Of a stretch of 17,841 nt of DNA, positions 1 to 9,389 are shown piece by piece. Location of the stretch: positions 1 to 17,841 of the forward strand of contig SKWJ01000252.1 of NCBI GenBank assembly GCA_007128995.1, written 5' to 3'. Within the stretch, counting starts at the first letter, position 1, and every line of letters begins with the position of its first letter. This stretch comes from Paracoccaceae bacterium. Lineage in GTDB: Bacteria > Pseudomonadota > Alphaproteobacteria > Rhodobacterales > Rhodobacteraceae. The translations under genes and the position numbers were made by a program. Under the pieces are notes generated by a model. That model searched no databases and was not told where the DNA came from. It was given only the letters and a program-made list of their open reading frames with translations.

Positions 1-1521
<1,521 letters not shown>

Positions 1522-1910
1522 CCCGCCGCTCTCGCGCACTAAGGCCGTCCAGACCATGCCACAAACCCAAAAGCGCCGCGCAGGCAGGGGCGCTGACGCG
1601 CAGGTGATCCGCTTCACAGGCCGCTGAAAAAGGAAAATAGGCTGCAAAAGCGTGGAAAACTGTTCATCTCACGCTGCTTGAAGGTCAAGTGCAGGGCGGC
1701 GCCCGACCCTGTGTGGGCGCCTCGAATCGTTGGGGCGATCGTGCGTTATGGCAGCCAAGGCCCTCCAACGGTTGTCCTGTTTGCAGCCTTGCAATGCGCC
1801 CTCCCATCGGGCTGGTCGGCCGGGCGAGACCTTGTGCCCAGCGTAGCGCGGACCAATTTTCTGGCTCAAAGCTCTGGAAGGCGCGCGTGCGGCAATTTCC
1901 CAGCGGACCG
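1522..1910. other. Intergenic region with repeat-like, probably non-coding block
   Basis: About 390 bp separate the ends of the convergent hutU and ubiG genes. A weak inverted repeat, AGCGCC (1572-1577) with GGCGCT (1589-1594), lies just after hutU but has no T-run, so it is at best a poor terminator. From about 1690 to 1870 the DNA reads open in four frames at once, two on each strand. The translations look like shadow ORFs, rich in Arg, Pro, Gly and Cys, and none has a clear ribosome binding site. This block has a hairpin GGCGCCC (1698-1704)/GGGCGCC (1715-1721) with a 10-nt loop. I read it as a non-coding, possibly dispersed intergenic repeat. There is no second copy in the window to prove repetition. 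Confidence 0.45.
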
Positions 1911-2663
1911 TTAAAGATCACCCTCTTCCGGCTTCACAGAGGCGGTCACGTAATTCACCGACAGGTCCCGGTCCGAGAGTGACCAACTCCATGTCAGCTT
2001 GTTGAAGACAAATCCCTTCCGGTCCACCGGGTCCAGTCCGGCGCGGGACAGAAGATCGTAAAGTTCTTCCGGCGTGATGAACTTCGCCCATTCATGCGTT
2101 CCCTTGGGCAGCCAGCGCATGACGTACTCCGCCCCGATAATCGCCATCAGATAGCTTTTCGGGTTCCGGTTCAGGGTAGAGCAGATCATCAGCCCCCCCG
2201 GACGCAAGAGCTGCTGGCACGCCGTCAGATAGGCCAGCGGATCGGCAACATGTTCGACCACTTCCATGTTCAGGACAACATCGAATACCTCGCCCGCGGC
2301 GGCAAGATCCTCGGCCGTGGTATGACGGTAATCAATCTCCAGCCCTTCGGCCTGCGCGTGCAGTTGCGCCACGGGAATGTTGCGCGCGGCGGCATCAGCC
2401 CCGACCACGGTTGCCCCCAGCCGCGCCATCGGTTCCGACAAAAGCCCGCCACCACAGCCGATATCCAGCAGGCGCAGCCCGGCGAAGGGGCGCTGCGCGC
2501 TCAGATCACGCCCGAATTCGGCAGCAACCTGCTGCGTGATATAGTCCAGCCTGCAAGGGTTGAGCATGTGCAACGGCTTGAATTTGCCATGCGGGTCCCA
2601 CCATTCGGCGGCCATCGCCTCGAATTTGGCAATCTCGCTGGGGTCTATCGTTGACTGGCTCAT
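1911..2663 (-). CDS. ubiG: Ubiquinone biosynthesis O-methyltransferase UbiG
   Basis: UbiG performs both SAM-dependent O-methylations of ubiquinone synthesis (EC 2.1.1.222 and 2.1.1.64), at the membrane surface. The 250-residue protein begins [18 protein letters not shown], the usual UbiG opening (EIAKFEAxAxxWWDxxGxFKPLHxxNPxRL). The SAM-binding loop LLDIGCGGG covers about residues 65-73. Later motifs are [29 protein letters not shown] and [24 protein letters not shown]. The frame extends 10 codons further upstream to 2693, but I chose ATG 2661-2663 because GGAGGA lies just before it and the upstream ATG has no ribosome binding site. Stop is TAA at 1911-1913. It is divergent from the iminopeptidase gene and not linked to the ubiE-ubiB pair at 11996-12751. 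No terminator is evident downstream. Confidence 0.96.
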   Translation of the reverse strand: MSQSTIDPSEIAKFEAMAAEWWDPHGKFKPLHMLNPCRLDYITQQVAAEFGRDLSAQRPFAGLRLLDIGCGGGLLSEPMARLGATVVGADAAARNIPVAQLHAQAEGLEIDYRHTTAEDLAAAGEVFDVVLNMEVVEHVADPLAYLTACQQLLRPGGLMICSTLNRNPKSYLMAIIGAEYVMRWLPKGTHEWAKFITPEELYDLLSRAGLDPVDRKGFVFNKLTWSWSLSDRDLSVNYVTASVKPEEGDL

Positions 2664-2728
2664 CCGTCCTCCGGTTTTTCTTGACTTGCCCATGGCAGGG
2701 CGGCGCTTATCGATATATACTAGGTTTC
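2664..2728. promoter_or_regulatory. Divergent ubiG / iminopeptidase promoter region
   Basis: These 65 bp separate the two start codons and contain an AT-rich core at 2713-2722. On the plus strand TATACT (2716-2721) is a good -10 match whose expected start point falls at or next to the iminopeptidase ATG (2729). No good -35 sits 16-18 bp upstream; TTGACT at 2681-2686 is about 29 bp away. On the minus strand the same core offers TAGTAT, with TTGTGC 18 bp upstream inside the iminopeptidase coding start. These assignments come from matching consensus by eye. Confidence 0.35.
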
Positions 2729-3721
2729 ATGGACAAGTCTGCACAACATGACGCCGCAGGGTCGGTCTTGTACCCGATCGCCGAACCATTTGATCAGCGC
2801 CTGCTGGATGTCGGCGAGGGGCACAAGGTCTATATCGAGCAATCCGGACACCCTCGCGGCATTCCGGTGGTGGTTCTGCATGGTGGCCCTGGCGGGGGGT
2901 GCAGCCCGACGATGCGCCGTTTCTTCGATCCCGCAACCTATCGCGTCATCCTGTTCGACCAGCGCGGTTGCGGACGCTCGAAACCCGCGGCGTCTGTGCA
3001 GGCCAACACCACCGCGCATCTGATCGCCGATATCGAACTGATCCGCGAAACGCTGGAGATTGCGCGCTGGATGGTGTTCGGCGGCAGTTGGGGGGCGACG
3101 CTGGCCCTTGCCTATGCGCAAGCCCATCCCGAGCGCGCGGCCTATCTGATTCTGCGCGGCGTCTTCATGGGGACCCGCGCCGAACTCGACTGGTTCTATG
3201 GCGGCGGCGCGGCGCGTTTCTTTCCCGAACTCTGGGCCCAGTTCGTCCGACCGGTTCCGGAAGATGAACATCATGACCTGATCGCAGCCTATGCGCGGCG
3301 GCTGTTCAGCGGCGACGTGCATGAAGAAAACCGCTTCGCCCGAAGCTGGACACGCTGGGAAAATGCACTCGCCTCGATCGAGACACGCGGCCTTGGCATG
3401 GGCGATGCCCCCGCGGATTATGCCCGCGCCTTCGCCCGGCTGGAGAATCACTATTTTTCAAATGCCTGCTTTCTGGGAGAGGATGGCGCGCTGATGCGCG
3501 GCCTCGCGCGCATGCAGGATGTGCCCGGAACCATCGTTCAGGGGCGCTATGACATGATCTGTCCGCCCCATACGGCCTGGACCCTTCATTCCGCCTGGGG
3601 CCGGTCGCGGCTGGAAATGGTACCGGTTGCTGGCCACGCCCTGTCGGAACCCGGCATCAGCGGAGAATTGCTGCGCGTTATGAATCATCTGCGCCATGAA
3701 GGCCATCGCCTGAAACTCTGA
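2729..3721 (+). CDS. pip: Proline iminopeptidase (alpha/beta hydrolase, peptidase family S33)
   Basis: This cytoplasmic serine peptidase (EC 3.4.11.5) releases N-terminal proline from peptides. The 330-residue protein has the S33 signatures in order: YPIAEPFD near the N-terminus, oxyanion-hole motif [20 protein letters not shown], and nucleophile elbow [13 protein letters not shown] with Ser120. Asp275 in GRYDMICPP and His303 in AGHALSEP complete a plausible catalytic triad. There is no signal peptide. The frame opens at 2651, but the ATG at 2729 (MDKSAQHD) gives the normal family length and lies after the AT-rich promoter core. Only a weak AGG (2722-2724) precedes it, so translation may be leaderless. 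The next gene, rimP, starts 133 bp after the stop. Confidence 0.94.
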   Translation: MDKSAQHDAAGSVLYPIAEPFDQRLLDVGEGHKVYIEQSGHPRGIPVVVLHGGPGGGCSPTMRRFFDPATYRVILFDQRGCGRSKPAASVQANTTAHLIADIELIRETLEIARWMVFGGSWGATLALAYAQAHPERAAYLILRGVFMGTRAELDWFYGGGAARFFPELWAQFVRPVPEDEHHDLIAAYARRLFSGDVHEENRFARSWTRWENALASIETRGLGMGDAPADYARAFARLENHYFSNACFLGEDGALMRGLARMQDVPGTIVQGRYDMICPPHTAWTLHSAWGRSRLEMVPVAGHALSEPGISGELLRVMNHLRHEGHRLKL

Positions 3722-3732
3722 CAACAGCGCGC

Positions 3733-3761
3733 TTGCATTCGGCGCCGCACTTGCCTATATG
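3733..3761 (+). promoter_or_regulatory. Candidate promoter for the rimP-nusA-ylxR-infB operon
   Basis: TTGCAT (3733-3738) and TATATG (3756-3761) are separated by 17 bp, an acceptable sigma-70-type arrangement, starting 12 bp after the iminopeptidase stop. The predicted start near 3768 gives a leader of roughly 87 nt that includes the terminator-like hairpin at 3807-3830. I see no -10-like element between that hairpin and rimP. The call rests on eye matching only. Confidence 0.45.
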
Positions 3762-3806
3762 GCTTGCAACAGCGGTGCCCGCTCTGCAGGCTCCACCGGA
3801 AATCAC

Positions 3807-3830
3807 AACGGGCCGCGCGCCCGTTTTTTT
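3807..3830 (+). terminator. Intrinsic terminator / candidate attenuator upstream of rimP
   Basis: AACGGGC (3807-3813) pairs with GCCCGTT (3819-3825) across a 5-nt loop, and seven T residues run from 3824 to 3830. This is a textbook Rho-independent terminator. It lies 86 bp after the iminopeptidase stop but downstream of the candidate rimP promoter and only 24 bp before the rimP ATG. It could simply end iminopeptidase transcription, or act as an attenuator on the rimP operon. An upstream GCCCG (3777-3781) could pair with CGGGC (3809-3813) as an antiterminator arm. Confidence 0.8.
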
Positions 3831-3837
3831 GTGTTTT

Positions 3838-3850
3838 GCCCAAGGAGGGC
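3838..3850 (+). promoter_or_regulatory. Small hairpin enclosing the rimP ribosome binding site
   Basis: GCCC (3838-3841) can pair with GGGC (3847-3850), leaving AAGGA (3842-3846) as the loop. The Shine-Dalgarno sequence AAGGAGG (3842-3848) of rimP is thus partly in a loop and partly in a stem. The stem is only 4 bp, so the effect may be weak. The pairing is seen directly; any regulation is inferred. Confidence 0.4.
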
Positions 3851-3854
3851 ATCC

Positions 3855-4460
3855 ATGAGCGATCTTATCGCCAAGACAGCCATCGACCAGCGGCTCGCCA
3901 CCATTGTCACGCCGGTGATCGAAGGGCTGGGGTTCGAGTTGGTGCGCCTGCGCGTCATGGCGGGAAAATCGCAAACGCTTCAGATCATGGCGGACAAACC
4001 CGAGGGCGGCATCGAAGTCGAGGATTGCGCCAATATCTCAACGGCTGTGTCTGCCGTGCTCGATATCGAAGATCCGCTGGAAGAGGCCTATACGCTGGAA
4101 GTGTCCAGCCCGGGAATAGACCGTCCGCTGACGCGGCTGAAGGATTTCGCAGTCTGGGAAGGTCATGAAGCCCGGATCGAGACGACAGAGCTTATTGACG
4201 GTCGGCGGCGCTTCAAGGGCGTGCTTGCCGGGGTCGAGGGGGACGAGGTCCTGATCGAGATCGAAGAGAATGGCGAATCCCTCACCATCGGCCTGCAATT
4301 TGACTGGCTTTCTGACGCCAAGCTGGTGTTGACGGATGATCTGATCACCGAAATGCTGCGCACCCGCAAGGCCAGCGGTGCGATCGACGAAAGCAAATTC
4401 GACCTTATCGAAGACGAAACGCAAGCGGACGCGCAGGGCGCGACCCATCAGGAGGACTGA
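3855..4460 (+). CDS. rimP: Ribosome maturation factor RimP
   Basis: RimP assists maturation of the 30S subunit in the cytoplasm. The 201-residue protein has an N-terminal domain to about residue 90 with the family motif [12 protein letters not shown] (81-92), then an SH3-like C-terminal domain ([21 protein letters not shown]). An acidic tail after about residue 165 makes it longer than the 150-residue E. coli protein. I chose ATG 3855 because AAGGAGG lies 6 bp upstream and MSDLIAK begins the conserved domain; the frame extends up to 3759 but through the terminator-like hairpin. It is first in rimP-nusA-ylxR-infB, and its stop is 3 bp before nusA, which implies co-transcription. Confidence 0.95.
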   Translation: MSDLIAKTAIDQRLATIVTPVIEGLGFELVRLRVMAGKSQTLQIMADKPEGGIEVEDCANISTAVSAVLDIEDPLEEAYTLEVSSPGIDRPLTRLKDFAVWEGHEARIETTELIDGRRRFKGVLAGVEGDEVLIEIEENGESLTIGLQFDWLSDAKLVLTDDLITEMLRTRKASGAIDESKFDLIEDETQADAQGATHQED

Positions 4461-4463
4461 GAG

Positions 4464-6089
4464 ATGGCAATCACCTCTGCCAACCAGCTTGAACTGCTGC
4501 AAACAGCCGATGCTGTCGCCCGTGAAAAGATGATCGATCCGGAACTGGTCATCCAGGCAATGGAAGACAGCCTCGCGCGGGCTGCCAAGTCGCGCTATGG
4601 CGCGGATATGGATATCCGTGTCAAGATCGACCGCAAGACCGGTGTGGCCTCATTCTCGCGCATCCGCACTGTGGTCGCCGATGACGAGCTGGAAAACCAT
4701 CACGCGCAGCTGACCGCCAAGCAGGCCGCCCCCTATCTGGACGACCCCAAGATCGGCGATGAGATCATTGATCAGGTCCCGCCAGTGGAACTGGGGCGGA
4801 TTGCTGCGCAATCGGCCAAGCAGGTCATTCTGCAGCGCGTCCGCGAAGCCGAGCGTGATCGTCAGTATGAAGAATTCAAGGACCGCGCAGGCACGATCCT
4901 CAACGGCGTCGTCAAGCGCGAGGAATATGGCAATCTGGTCATCGATATCGGCCGGGGTGAAGCGGTTTTGCGCCGCAACGAGAAGATCGGCCGCGAAAGC
5001 TATCGTAATGGCGACCGTATCCGCTGCTATGTGAAGGATGTCCGCCGCGAAGCGCGCGGCCCGCAGATCTTCCTGTCGCGCACAGCGCCCGAATTCATGG
5101 CCGAACTGTTCAAGATGGAAGTGCCGGAAATCTATGATGGCATCATCGAGATCAAGGCCGTGGCGCGTGACCCAGGTTCGCGCGCGAAGATCGGCGTGAT
5201 CAGCTATGACAATTCGATCGATCCGGTCGGCGCCTGTGTCGGTATGCGCGGCAGCCGGGTGCAGGCCGTTGTCAATGAATTGCAGGGCGAAAAAATCGAT
5301 ATCATCCCCTGGACCGAAGATCAGGCCACCTTCCTTGTGAACGCGCTGCAACCTGCCGAAGTCAGCAAGGTCGTGATCGATGACGAAGCCGGCAAGATCG
5401 AGGTCGTGGTGCCAGATGAACAGCTGTCGCTTGCAATCGGGCGGCGCGGACAGAATGTGCGTCTGGCCAGCCAGTTGACCGGGCTTGATATCGATATCCT
5501 GACCGAATCGGACGAATCGGCCCGCCGTCAGGCCGAATTTGCCACGCGCACCAAGCTGTTCATGGATGAGCTGGATATCGACGAGATGATGGCGCAGCTT
5601 CTGGTGGCTGAAGAATTCTCGACGCTGGAGGAAGTGGCCTATGTCGATATCGACGAGTTGCTGGCCATTGACGGCTTTGACGAGGAAACCGCCGCAGAGC
5701 TTCAGACCCGCGCCCGCGAGCGGCTGGAAGCCGTTGCCGCCGCTGCGCTGGAAAGTGCACGCGCCCTCGGTGCAGAGGACAGCCTGATCGAATTTGACGG
5801 GCTGACCCCCCAGATGGTCGAGGCACTGGCAAAAGACGGCATCAAGACGCTGGAAGATTTCGCCACCTGCGCCGACTGGGAACTGGCTGGCGGCTGGACA
5901 ACCGTGGACGGGCAGCGCGTCAAGGATGAGGGCTTGCTGGAAGCGTTTGACATGACCCTGGAAGAGGCACAACATCTGGTCATGACCGCGCGCGTCCTGC
6001 TGGGCTGGGTTGATCCGAGCGAGCTGGAAGCCGAGGACACTGACGCAGAGGACGACGCCGAGACACCGCAAGAAGAGAACACGCACTGA
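4464..6089 (+). CDS. nusA: Transcription termination/antitermination factor NusA
   Basis: NusA binds RNA polymerase and nascent RNA to control pausing, intrinsic termination and antitermination. The 541-residue protein has an N-terminal polymerase-binding domain (about 1-130) and an S1 domain (about 137-205, beginning near GTILNGVVKREEYGNLVIDIG). The KH1 domain has its GMRG loop at 260-263 and KH2 its GRRG loop at 326-329 (AIGRRGQNVRLASQL). Two helix-hairpin-helix-like acidic repeats follow from about 390 (FSTLEEVAYVDIDELLAIDGFDEETAAEL, and LTPQMVEALAKDGIKTLEDFA), then a strongly acidic tail. It is slightly longer than the 495-residue E. coli protein. AGGAGG (4450-4455) lies 8 bp before the ATG, inside the end of rimP. 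The ylxR gene starts 17 bp after the stop. Confidence 0.98.
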   Translation: MAITSANQLELLQTADAVAREKMIDPELVIQAMEDSLARAAKSRYGADMDIRVKIDRKTGVASFSRIRTVVADDELENHHAQLTAKQAAPYLDDPKIGDEIIDQVPPVELGRIAAQSAKQVILQRVREAERDRQYEEFKDRAGTILNGVVKREEYGNLVIDIGRGEAVLRRNEKIGRESYRNGDRIRCYVKDVRREARGPQIFLSRTAPEFMAELFKMEVPEIYDGIIEIKAVARDPGSRAKIGVISYDNSIDPVGACVGMRGSRVQAVVNELQGEKIDIIPWTEDQATFLVNALQPAEVSKVVIDDEAGKIEVVVPDEQLSLAIGRRGQNVRLASQLTGLDIDILTESDESARRQAEFATRTKLFMDELDIDEMMAQLLVAEEFSTLEEVAYVDIDELLAIDGFDEETAAELQTRARERLEAVAAAALESARALGAEDSLIEFDGLTPQMVEALAKDGIKTLEDFATCADWELAGGWTTVDGQRVKDEGLLEAFDMTLEEAQHLVMTARVLLGWVDPSELEAEDTDAEDDAETPQEENTH

Positions 6090-6106
6090 GCGTTCGAGGA
6101 GGGCGC

Positions 6107-6739
6107 ATGGCACGCGGCGGCAAGGCACAAGCCAAGGACGGGCCAGAGCGGCGGTGTATCGTGTCTGGCAGCTCTGGCGATGCGCGCGGCCTTGTCCGCT
6201 TCGTTGTCGGGCCGGATGGGCAGATCGTGCCGGATATCCCCGGACGGTTGCCCGGACGCGGGATCTGGGTCAGCGCAGACCGCGATTCGCTGGACCGGGC
6301 AGAGCGCAAGAAGCTCTTTGCCCGTGCCGCACGCCAGCAGGTCGCGGTCCCCGAAGGACTGGCAGACCTTGTCGAAGGTCTGCTTCTGCGCCGGGTGATC
6401 GATCTGATCTCACTGGCCCGGAAAAGTGGGCAGGCCGTGGGCGGGTACGAAAAATGCCGCGATTTGGCGCTGCGCGGCGAGATGGCACTACTGGTTCAGG
6501 CCCATGACGGGTCGGAACGTGGAAAGACAAAATTGCGCCCCCCGGATGGGCCAGAAAGCTATATCGGCTGTCTGAGCGCGCAAGAAATGGGTTTGGCATT
6601 TGGCCGCGAACATGTGATACATGCCGCGCTTCGTGCTGGTGGACTCAGTCAAGCTGTTGTAGAGGAAGCGGCAAGACTGCAAGGTTTGCGCAAGAGCATC
6701 GGTGGATATGCCACCGGAGAGGATAAGACGGACGCATGA
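6107..6739 (+). CDS. ylxR: YlxR (DUF448) RNA-binding protein fused to an L7Ae-like domain
   Basis: This 210-residue protein joins two RNA-binding modules. Residues about 14-90 are a YlxR/DUF448 domain ([31 protein letters not shown]). Residues about 92-190 resemble the ribosomal L7Ae/L30e fold ([22 protein letters not shown]...[10 protein letters not shown]). Free-standing YlxR and L7Ae-like (YlxQ) genes sit between nusA and infB in Firmicutes; here they appear as one protein, a form known in alphaproteobacteria. Its exact role in this group is unsettled, but in Bacillus YlxR is reported to act on RNase P. GAGGAGGG (6096-6103) precedes the ATG. The gene overlaps infB by 4 bp (ATGA), suggesting translational coupling. 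Confidence 0.9.
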   Translation: MARGGKAQAKDGPERRCIVSGSSGDARGLVRFVVGPDGQIVPDIPGRLPGRGIWVSADRDSLDRAERKKLFARAARQQVAVPEGLADLVEGLLLRRVIDLISLARKSGQAVGGYEKCRDLALRGEMALLVQAHDGSERGKTKLRPPDGPESYIGCLSAQEMGLAFGREHVIHAALRAGGLSQAVVEEAARLQGLRKSIGGYATGEDKTDA

Positions 6740-9240
6740 GCGATACAGACGGAAAGAAAACACTCGGACTGGGCGACAAGGGCGGCCATGTGAAGCAGAG
6801 CTTCAGCCATGGGCGCACAAAATCCGTGGTGGTCGAGAAGAAACGCAAGCGCGTGGTCGTGCCGAAACCGGGCGCGCAGCAATCGGCTGGCGGGCAGGGC
6901 AAGACGCCGGTCCAATCCGATCCCGCGCGCAGGCCTGCAGGTCTGTCTGATACCGAGATGGAACGCCGTCTGAAGGCCCTCGCCGCCGCCAGGGCGCGCG
7001 AATCCGTAGAAGCCGCTGCGCGCGCCGCCGATGAAAAAGCCCGCGAGGAAGAGCGCCAGCGCCGCCGCGATGAGGCCGAAGCCCGCGAACGTGAAGAGCG
7101 CGAGCGCGAAGCCGCATTGCGCGCCAAGGAAGAGGAAGAAGCCCGCGCCAAGGCCGACGCCGACGCCAAGGCCGAGCAGCGCGAGGCCCGCAAGGCCGAA
7201 GCCGAAGCCCCCCCCGCTGCACCTGCCGCGCCCCTGTCAGAGCGTGCGCGCCCGGCATCAACAGCCGAACCGCGCAAATCGCCCAAGCGCGAAGATGACC
7301 GCGACAAGGCCGCCAAGCCGCGCATGGATGACGCTGGCAACCGGCGCGCAGGCAAGCTGACGCTGAAAGACGCGCTTGCTGGCGAAGGTGGCCGCCAGCG
7401 CTCGATGGCGGCGATGAAGCGCAAGCAGGAACGCGCGCGCCAAAAAGCCATGGGCCAGTCGCAAACGCGCGAGAAAGTGGTCCGCGAAGTCCAGCTGCCC
7501 GAGACGATCGTCGTGCAGGAACTGGCCAACCGCATGGCAGAGCGTGCGGCAGATGTTGTCAAATCGCTCATGAAAATGGGCGTCATGGCGACGATGAACC
7601 AGACAATTGACGCAGATACTGCGGAACTGGTGATTGACGAGTTCGGCCATAAGGCCGTGCGCGTGTCTGATTCCGATGTCGAACAGGTGATCGAGCAGAT
7701 TCAGGACAAGGCCGAAGATCTGCAAGCCCGCCCGCCGATCATCACGATCATGGGCCATGTCGACCACGGCAAGACATCCTTGCTGGACGCGATCCGCAAG
7801 ACCAATGTTGTCTCTGGCGAGGCAGGCGGGATCACCCAGCATATCGGGGCCTATCAGGTCACGACCGAAAGTGGTGCTGTGCTGTCCTTCCTTGACACGC
7901 CGGGTCACGCAGCCTTTACCAGCATGCGGGCACGTGGGGCGAATGTCACCGATATCGTGGTTCTGGTTGTGGCCGCCGATGATTCGGTCATGCCCCAGAC
8001 GATCGAGGCGATCAACCACGCCAAGGCCGCCAAGGTGCCGATGATTGTCGCGATCAACAAATGCGACAAACCTGCGGCCGATGCCAACAAGGTGCGCACG
8101 GAACTTCTGCAACACGAAGTCGTGGTCGAGGCGATGTCGGGCGATGTGCAGGATGTCGAGGTGTCGGCCATCACCGGCGCAGGACTGGACACATTGCTGG
8201 AGGCAATCGCACTTCAGGCGGAAATCCTTGAATTGCAGGCCAATCCCGACCGCGCCGCCATGGGCGCCGTGATCGAGGCGCAGCTTGATGTCGGGCGCGG
8301 CCCGGTTGCGACAGTGCTTGTGCAGACAGGCACCTTGCGTCAGGGCGATATCTTCGTCGTCGGCGAACAATGGGGCAAGGTCCGCGCGCTGATCAATGAC
8401 AAGGGTGAGCGGGTGAAGGAAGCCGGCCCATCGGTCCCGGTCGAGGTTCTGGGGATCAATGGCACGCCAGAGGCAGGTGACGTGCTCAATGTGGTCGAGA
8501 CCGAAGCACAGGCGCGCGAGATCGCCGAATACCGGCATCAGGCGTCCAAGGACAAACGCGCCGCCGCCGGTGCCGCCACGACACTGGAACAGCTTATGGC
8601 CAAGGCCAAGGCAGATCAGGATGTGGCAGAACTGCCAGTGCTGGTCAAAGCCGATGTGCAGGGGTCTGCCGAAGCGATCGTTCAGGCGCTTGAGAAGATC
8701 GGCAATGACGAAGTCCGCGTGCGGGTGCTGCATTACGGTGTCGGCGCGATCACGGATACGGATGTCGGCCTTGCCGAAGCCTCGGGCGCGCCGATCATCG
8801 GCTTCAATGTCCGTGCCAATGCATCGGCACGCAATTCGGCCAATCAGAAAGGGGTCGAACTGCGCTATTACTCGATCATTTATGATCTGGTCGACGACAT
8901 CAAGGCAGCCGCCTCCGGCCTGCTATCGGCAGAAGTGCGCGAGAACTTCATCGGCTATGCCGAGATCCGCGAAGTGTTCAAAGTCTCAGGTGTCGGCAAG
9001 GTCGCCGGCTGTCTGGTCACCGAAGGGGTTGCGCGCCGGTCTGCGGGTGTTCGTTTGCTGCGTGACAGCGTCGTGATCCATGAAGGAACACTCAAGACCC
9101 TGAAGCGCTTCAAGGACGAGGTGAAAGAAGTCCAGTCCGGTCAGGAATGCGGCATGGCCTTCGAGAATTACGAAGATATCCGTCCGAAAGACGTGATCGA
9201 GATCTTTGAACGCGAAGAGGTTGAACGCAACCTGACGTGA
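6736..9240 (+). CDS. infB: Translation initiation factor IF-2
   Basis: IF-2 is the GTPase that brings initiator fMet-tRNA to the 30S subunit and promotes subunit joining. The 834-residue protein starts with a basic region, then a highly charged Glu/Arg/Ala/Lys stretch (about residues 75-160) likely to be helical or disordered. The conserved IF2_N-type region follows ([21 protein letters not shown] and onward). The G domain has G1 GHVDHGKT (340-347), G3 DTPGH (387-391) and G4 NKCD (441-444). The C-terminal domains end near [20 protein letters not shown] 6736 overlaps the ylxR stop, with GGAGAGGA about 13 bp upstream. It ends the operon: a strong terminator follows 20 bp after the stop. rbfA, which often comes next in other bacteria, is absent. 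Confidence 0.98.
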   Translation: MSDTDGKKTLGLGDKGGHVKQSFSHGRTKSVVVEKKRKRVVVPKPGAQQSAGGQGKTPVQSDPARRPAGLSDTEMERRLKALAAARARESVEAAARAADEKAREEERQRRRDEAEAREREEREREAALRAKEEEEARAKADADAKAEQREARKAEAEAPPAAPAAPLSERARPASTAEPRKSPKREDDRDKAAKPRMDDAGNRRAGKLTLKDALAGEGGRQRSMAAMKRKQERARQKAMGQSQTREKVVREVQLPETIVVQELANRMAERAADVVKSLMKMGVMATMNQTIDADTAELVIDEFGHKAVRVSDSDVEQVIEQIQDKAEDLQARPPIITIMGHVDHGKTSLLDAIRKTNVVSGEAGGITQHIGAYQVTTESGAVLSFLDTPGHAAFTSMRARGANVTDIVVLVVAADDSVMPQTIEAINHAKAAKVPMIVAINKCDKPAADANKVRTELLQHEVVVEAMSGDVQDVEVSAITGAGLDTLLEAIALQAEILELQANPDRAAMGAVIEAQLDVGRGPVATVLVQTGTLRQGDIFVVGEQWGKVRALINDKGERVKEAGPSVPVEVLGINGTPEAGDVLNVVETEAQAREIAEYRHQASKDKRAAAGAATTLEQLMAKAKADQDVAELPVLVKADVQGSAEAIVQALEKIGNDEVRVRVLHYGVGAITDTDVGLAEASGAPIIGFNVRANASARNSANQKGVELRYYSIIYDLVDDIKAAASGLLSAEVRENFIGYAEIREVFKVSGVGKVAGCLVTEGVARRSAGVRLLRDSVVIHEGTLKTLKRFKDEVKEVQSGQECGMAFENYEDIRPKDVIEIFEREEVERNLT

Positions 9241-9260
9241 CCGCGTTCACATGCGACATG

Positions 9261-9288
9261 AAAAAGGGGCCGAGAGGGGCCCCTTTTT
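9261..9288 (+). terminator. Intrinsic terminator after infB
   Basis: AAAAAGGGGCC (9261-9271) pairs perfectly with GGCCCCTTTTT (9278-9288) around a 6-nt loop, an 11-bp stem ending in T residues. The A-run on the other arm means it could also stop transcription from the minus strand, where the small gene at 9390-9719 converges on infB. Confidence 0.93.
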
Positions 9289-9301
9289 ATTTGGCACCAA
9301 T

Positions 9302-9316
9302 CGCGTGTAACACGCG
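9302..9316. repeat. 15-bp perfect palindrome between convergent genes
   Basis: CGCGTGT (9302-9308) and ACACGCG (9310-9316) are exact reverse complements around a single A. There is no T-run, and it lies beyond the infB terminator and past the end of the minus-strand gene, where an operator would not be expected. The symmetry is certain; its function is unknown. Confidence 0.6.
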
Positions 9317-9389
9317 CCAGTCGGGGTGCACCGCAGATGCCCTGTCCCCACCATCGTTTTGCCAGACCATGCGGCCCGGATTGCGGGCG

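Noticed and set aside
1678..1982. Small overlapping ORFs on both strands after hutU
   Set aside because: Four frames are open over the same bases, none has a ribosome binding site or plausible composition, and two run into ubiG.
2681..2721. TTGACT and TATACT as one sigma-70 promoter
   Set aside because: The spacing is about 29 bp, far from 16-18, so the two elements cannot work together as a normal promoter.
4650..6128. 492-codon antisense open frame opposite nusA
   Set aside because: It mirrors the nusA codon pattern; the product is low in charge balance and has no motif, while NusA domains are complete on the plus strand.
7258..8733. 491-codon antisense open frame opposite infB
   Set aside because: The His/Asp/Gln-rich translation reflects the complement of IF-2 codons; IF-2 is intact.
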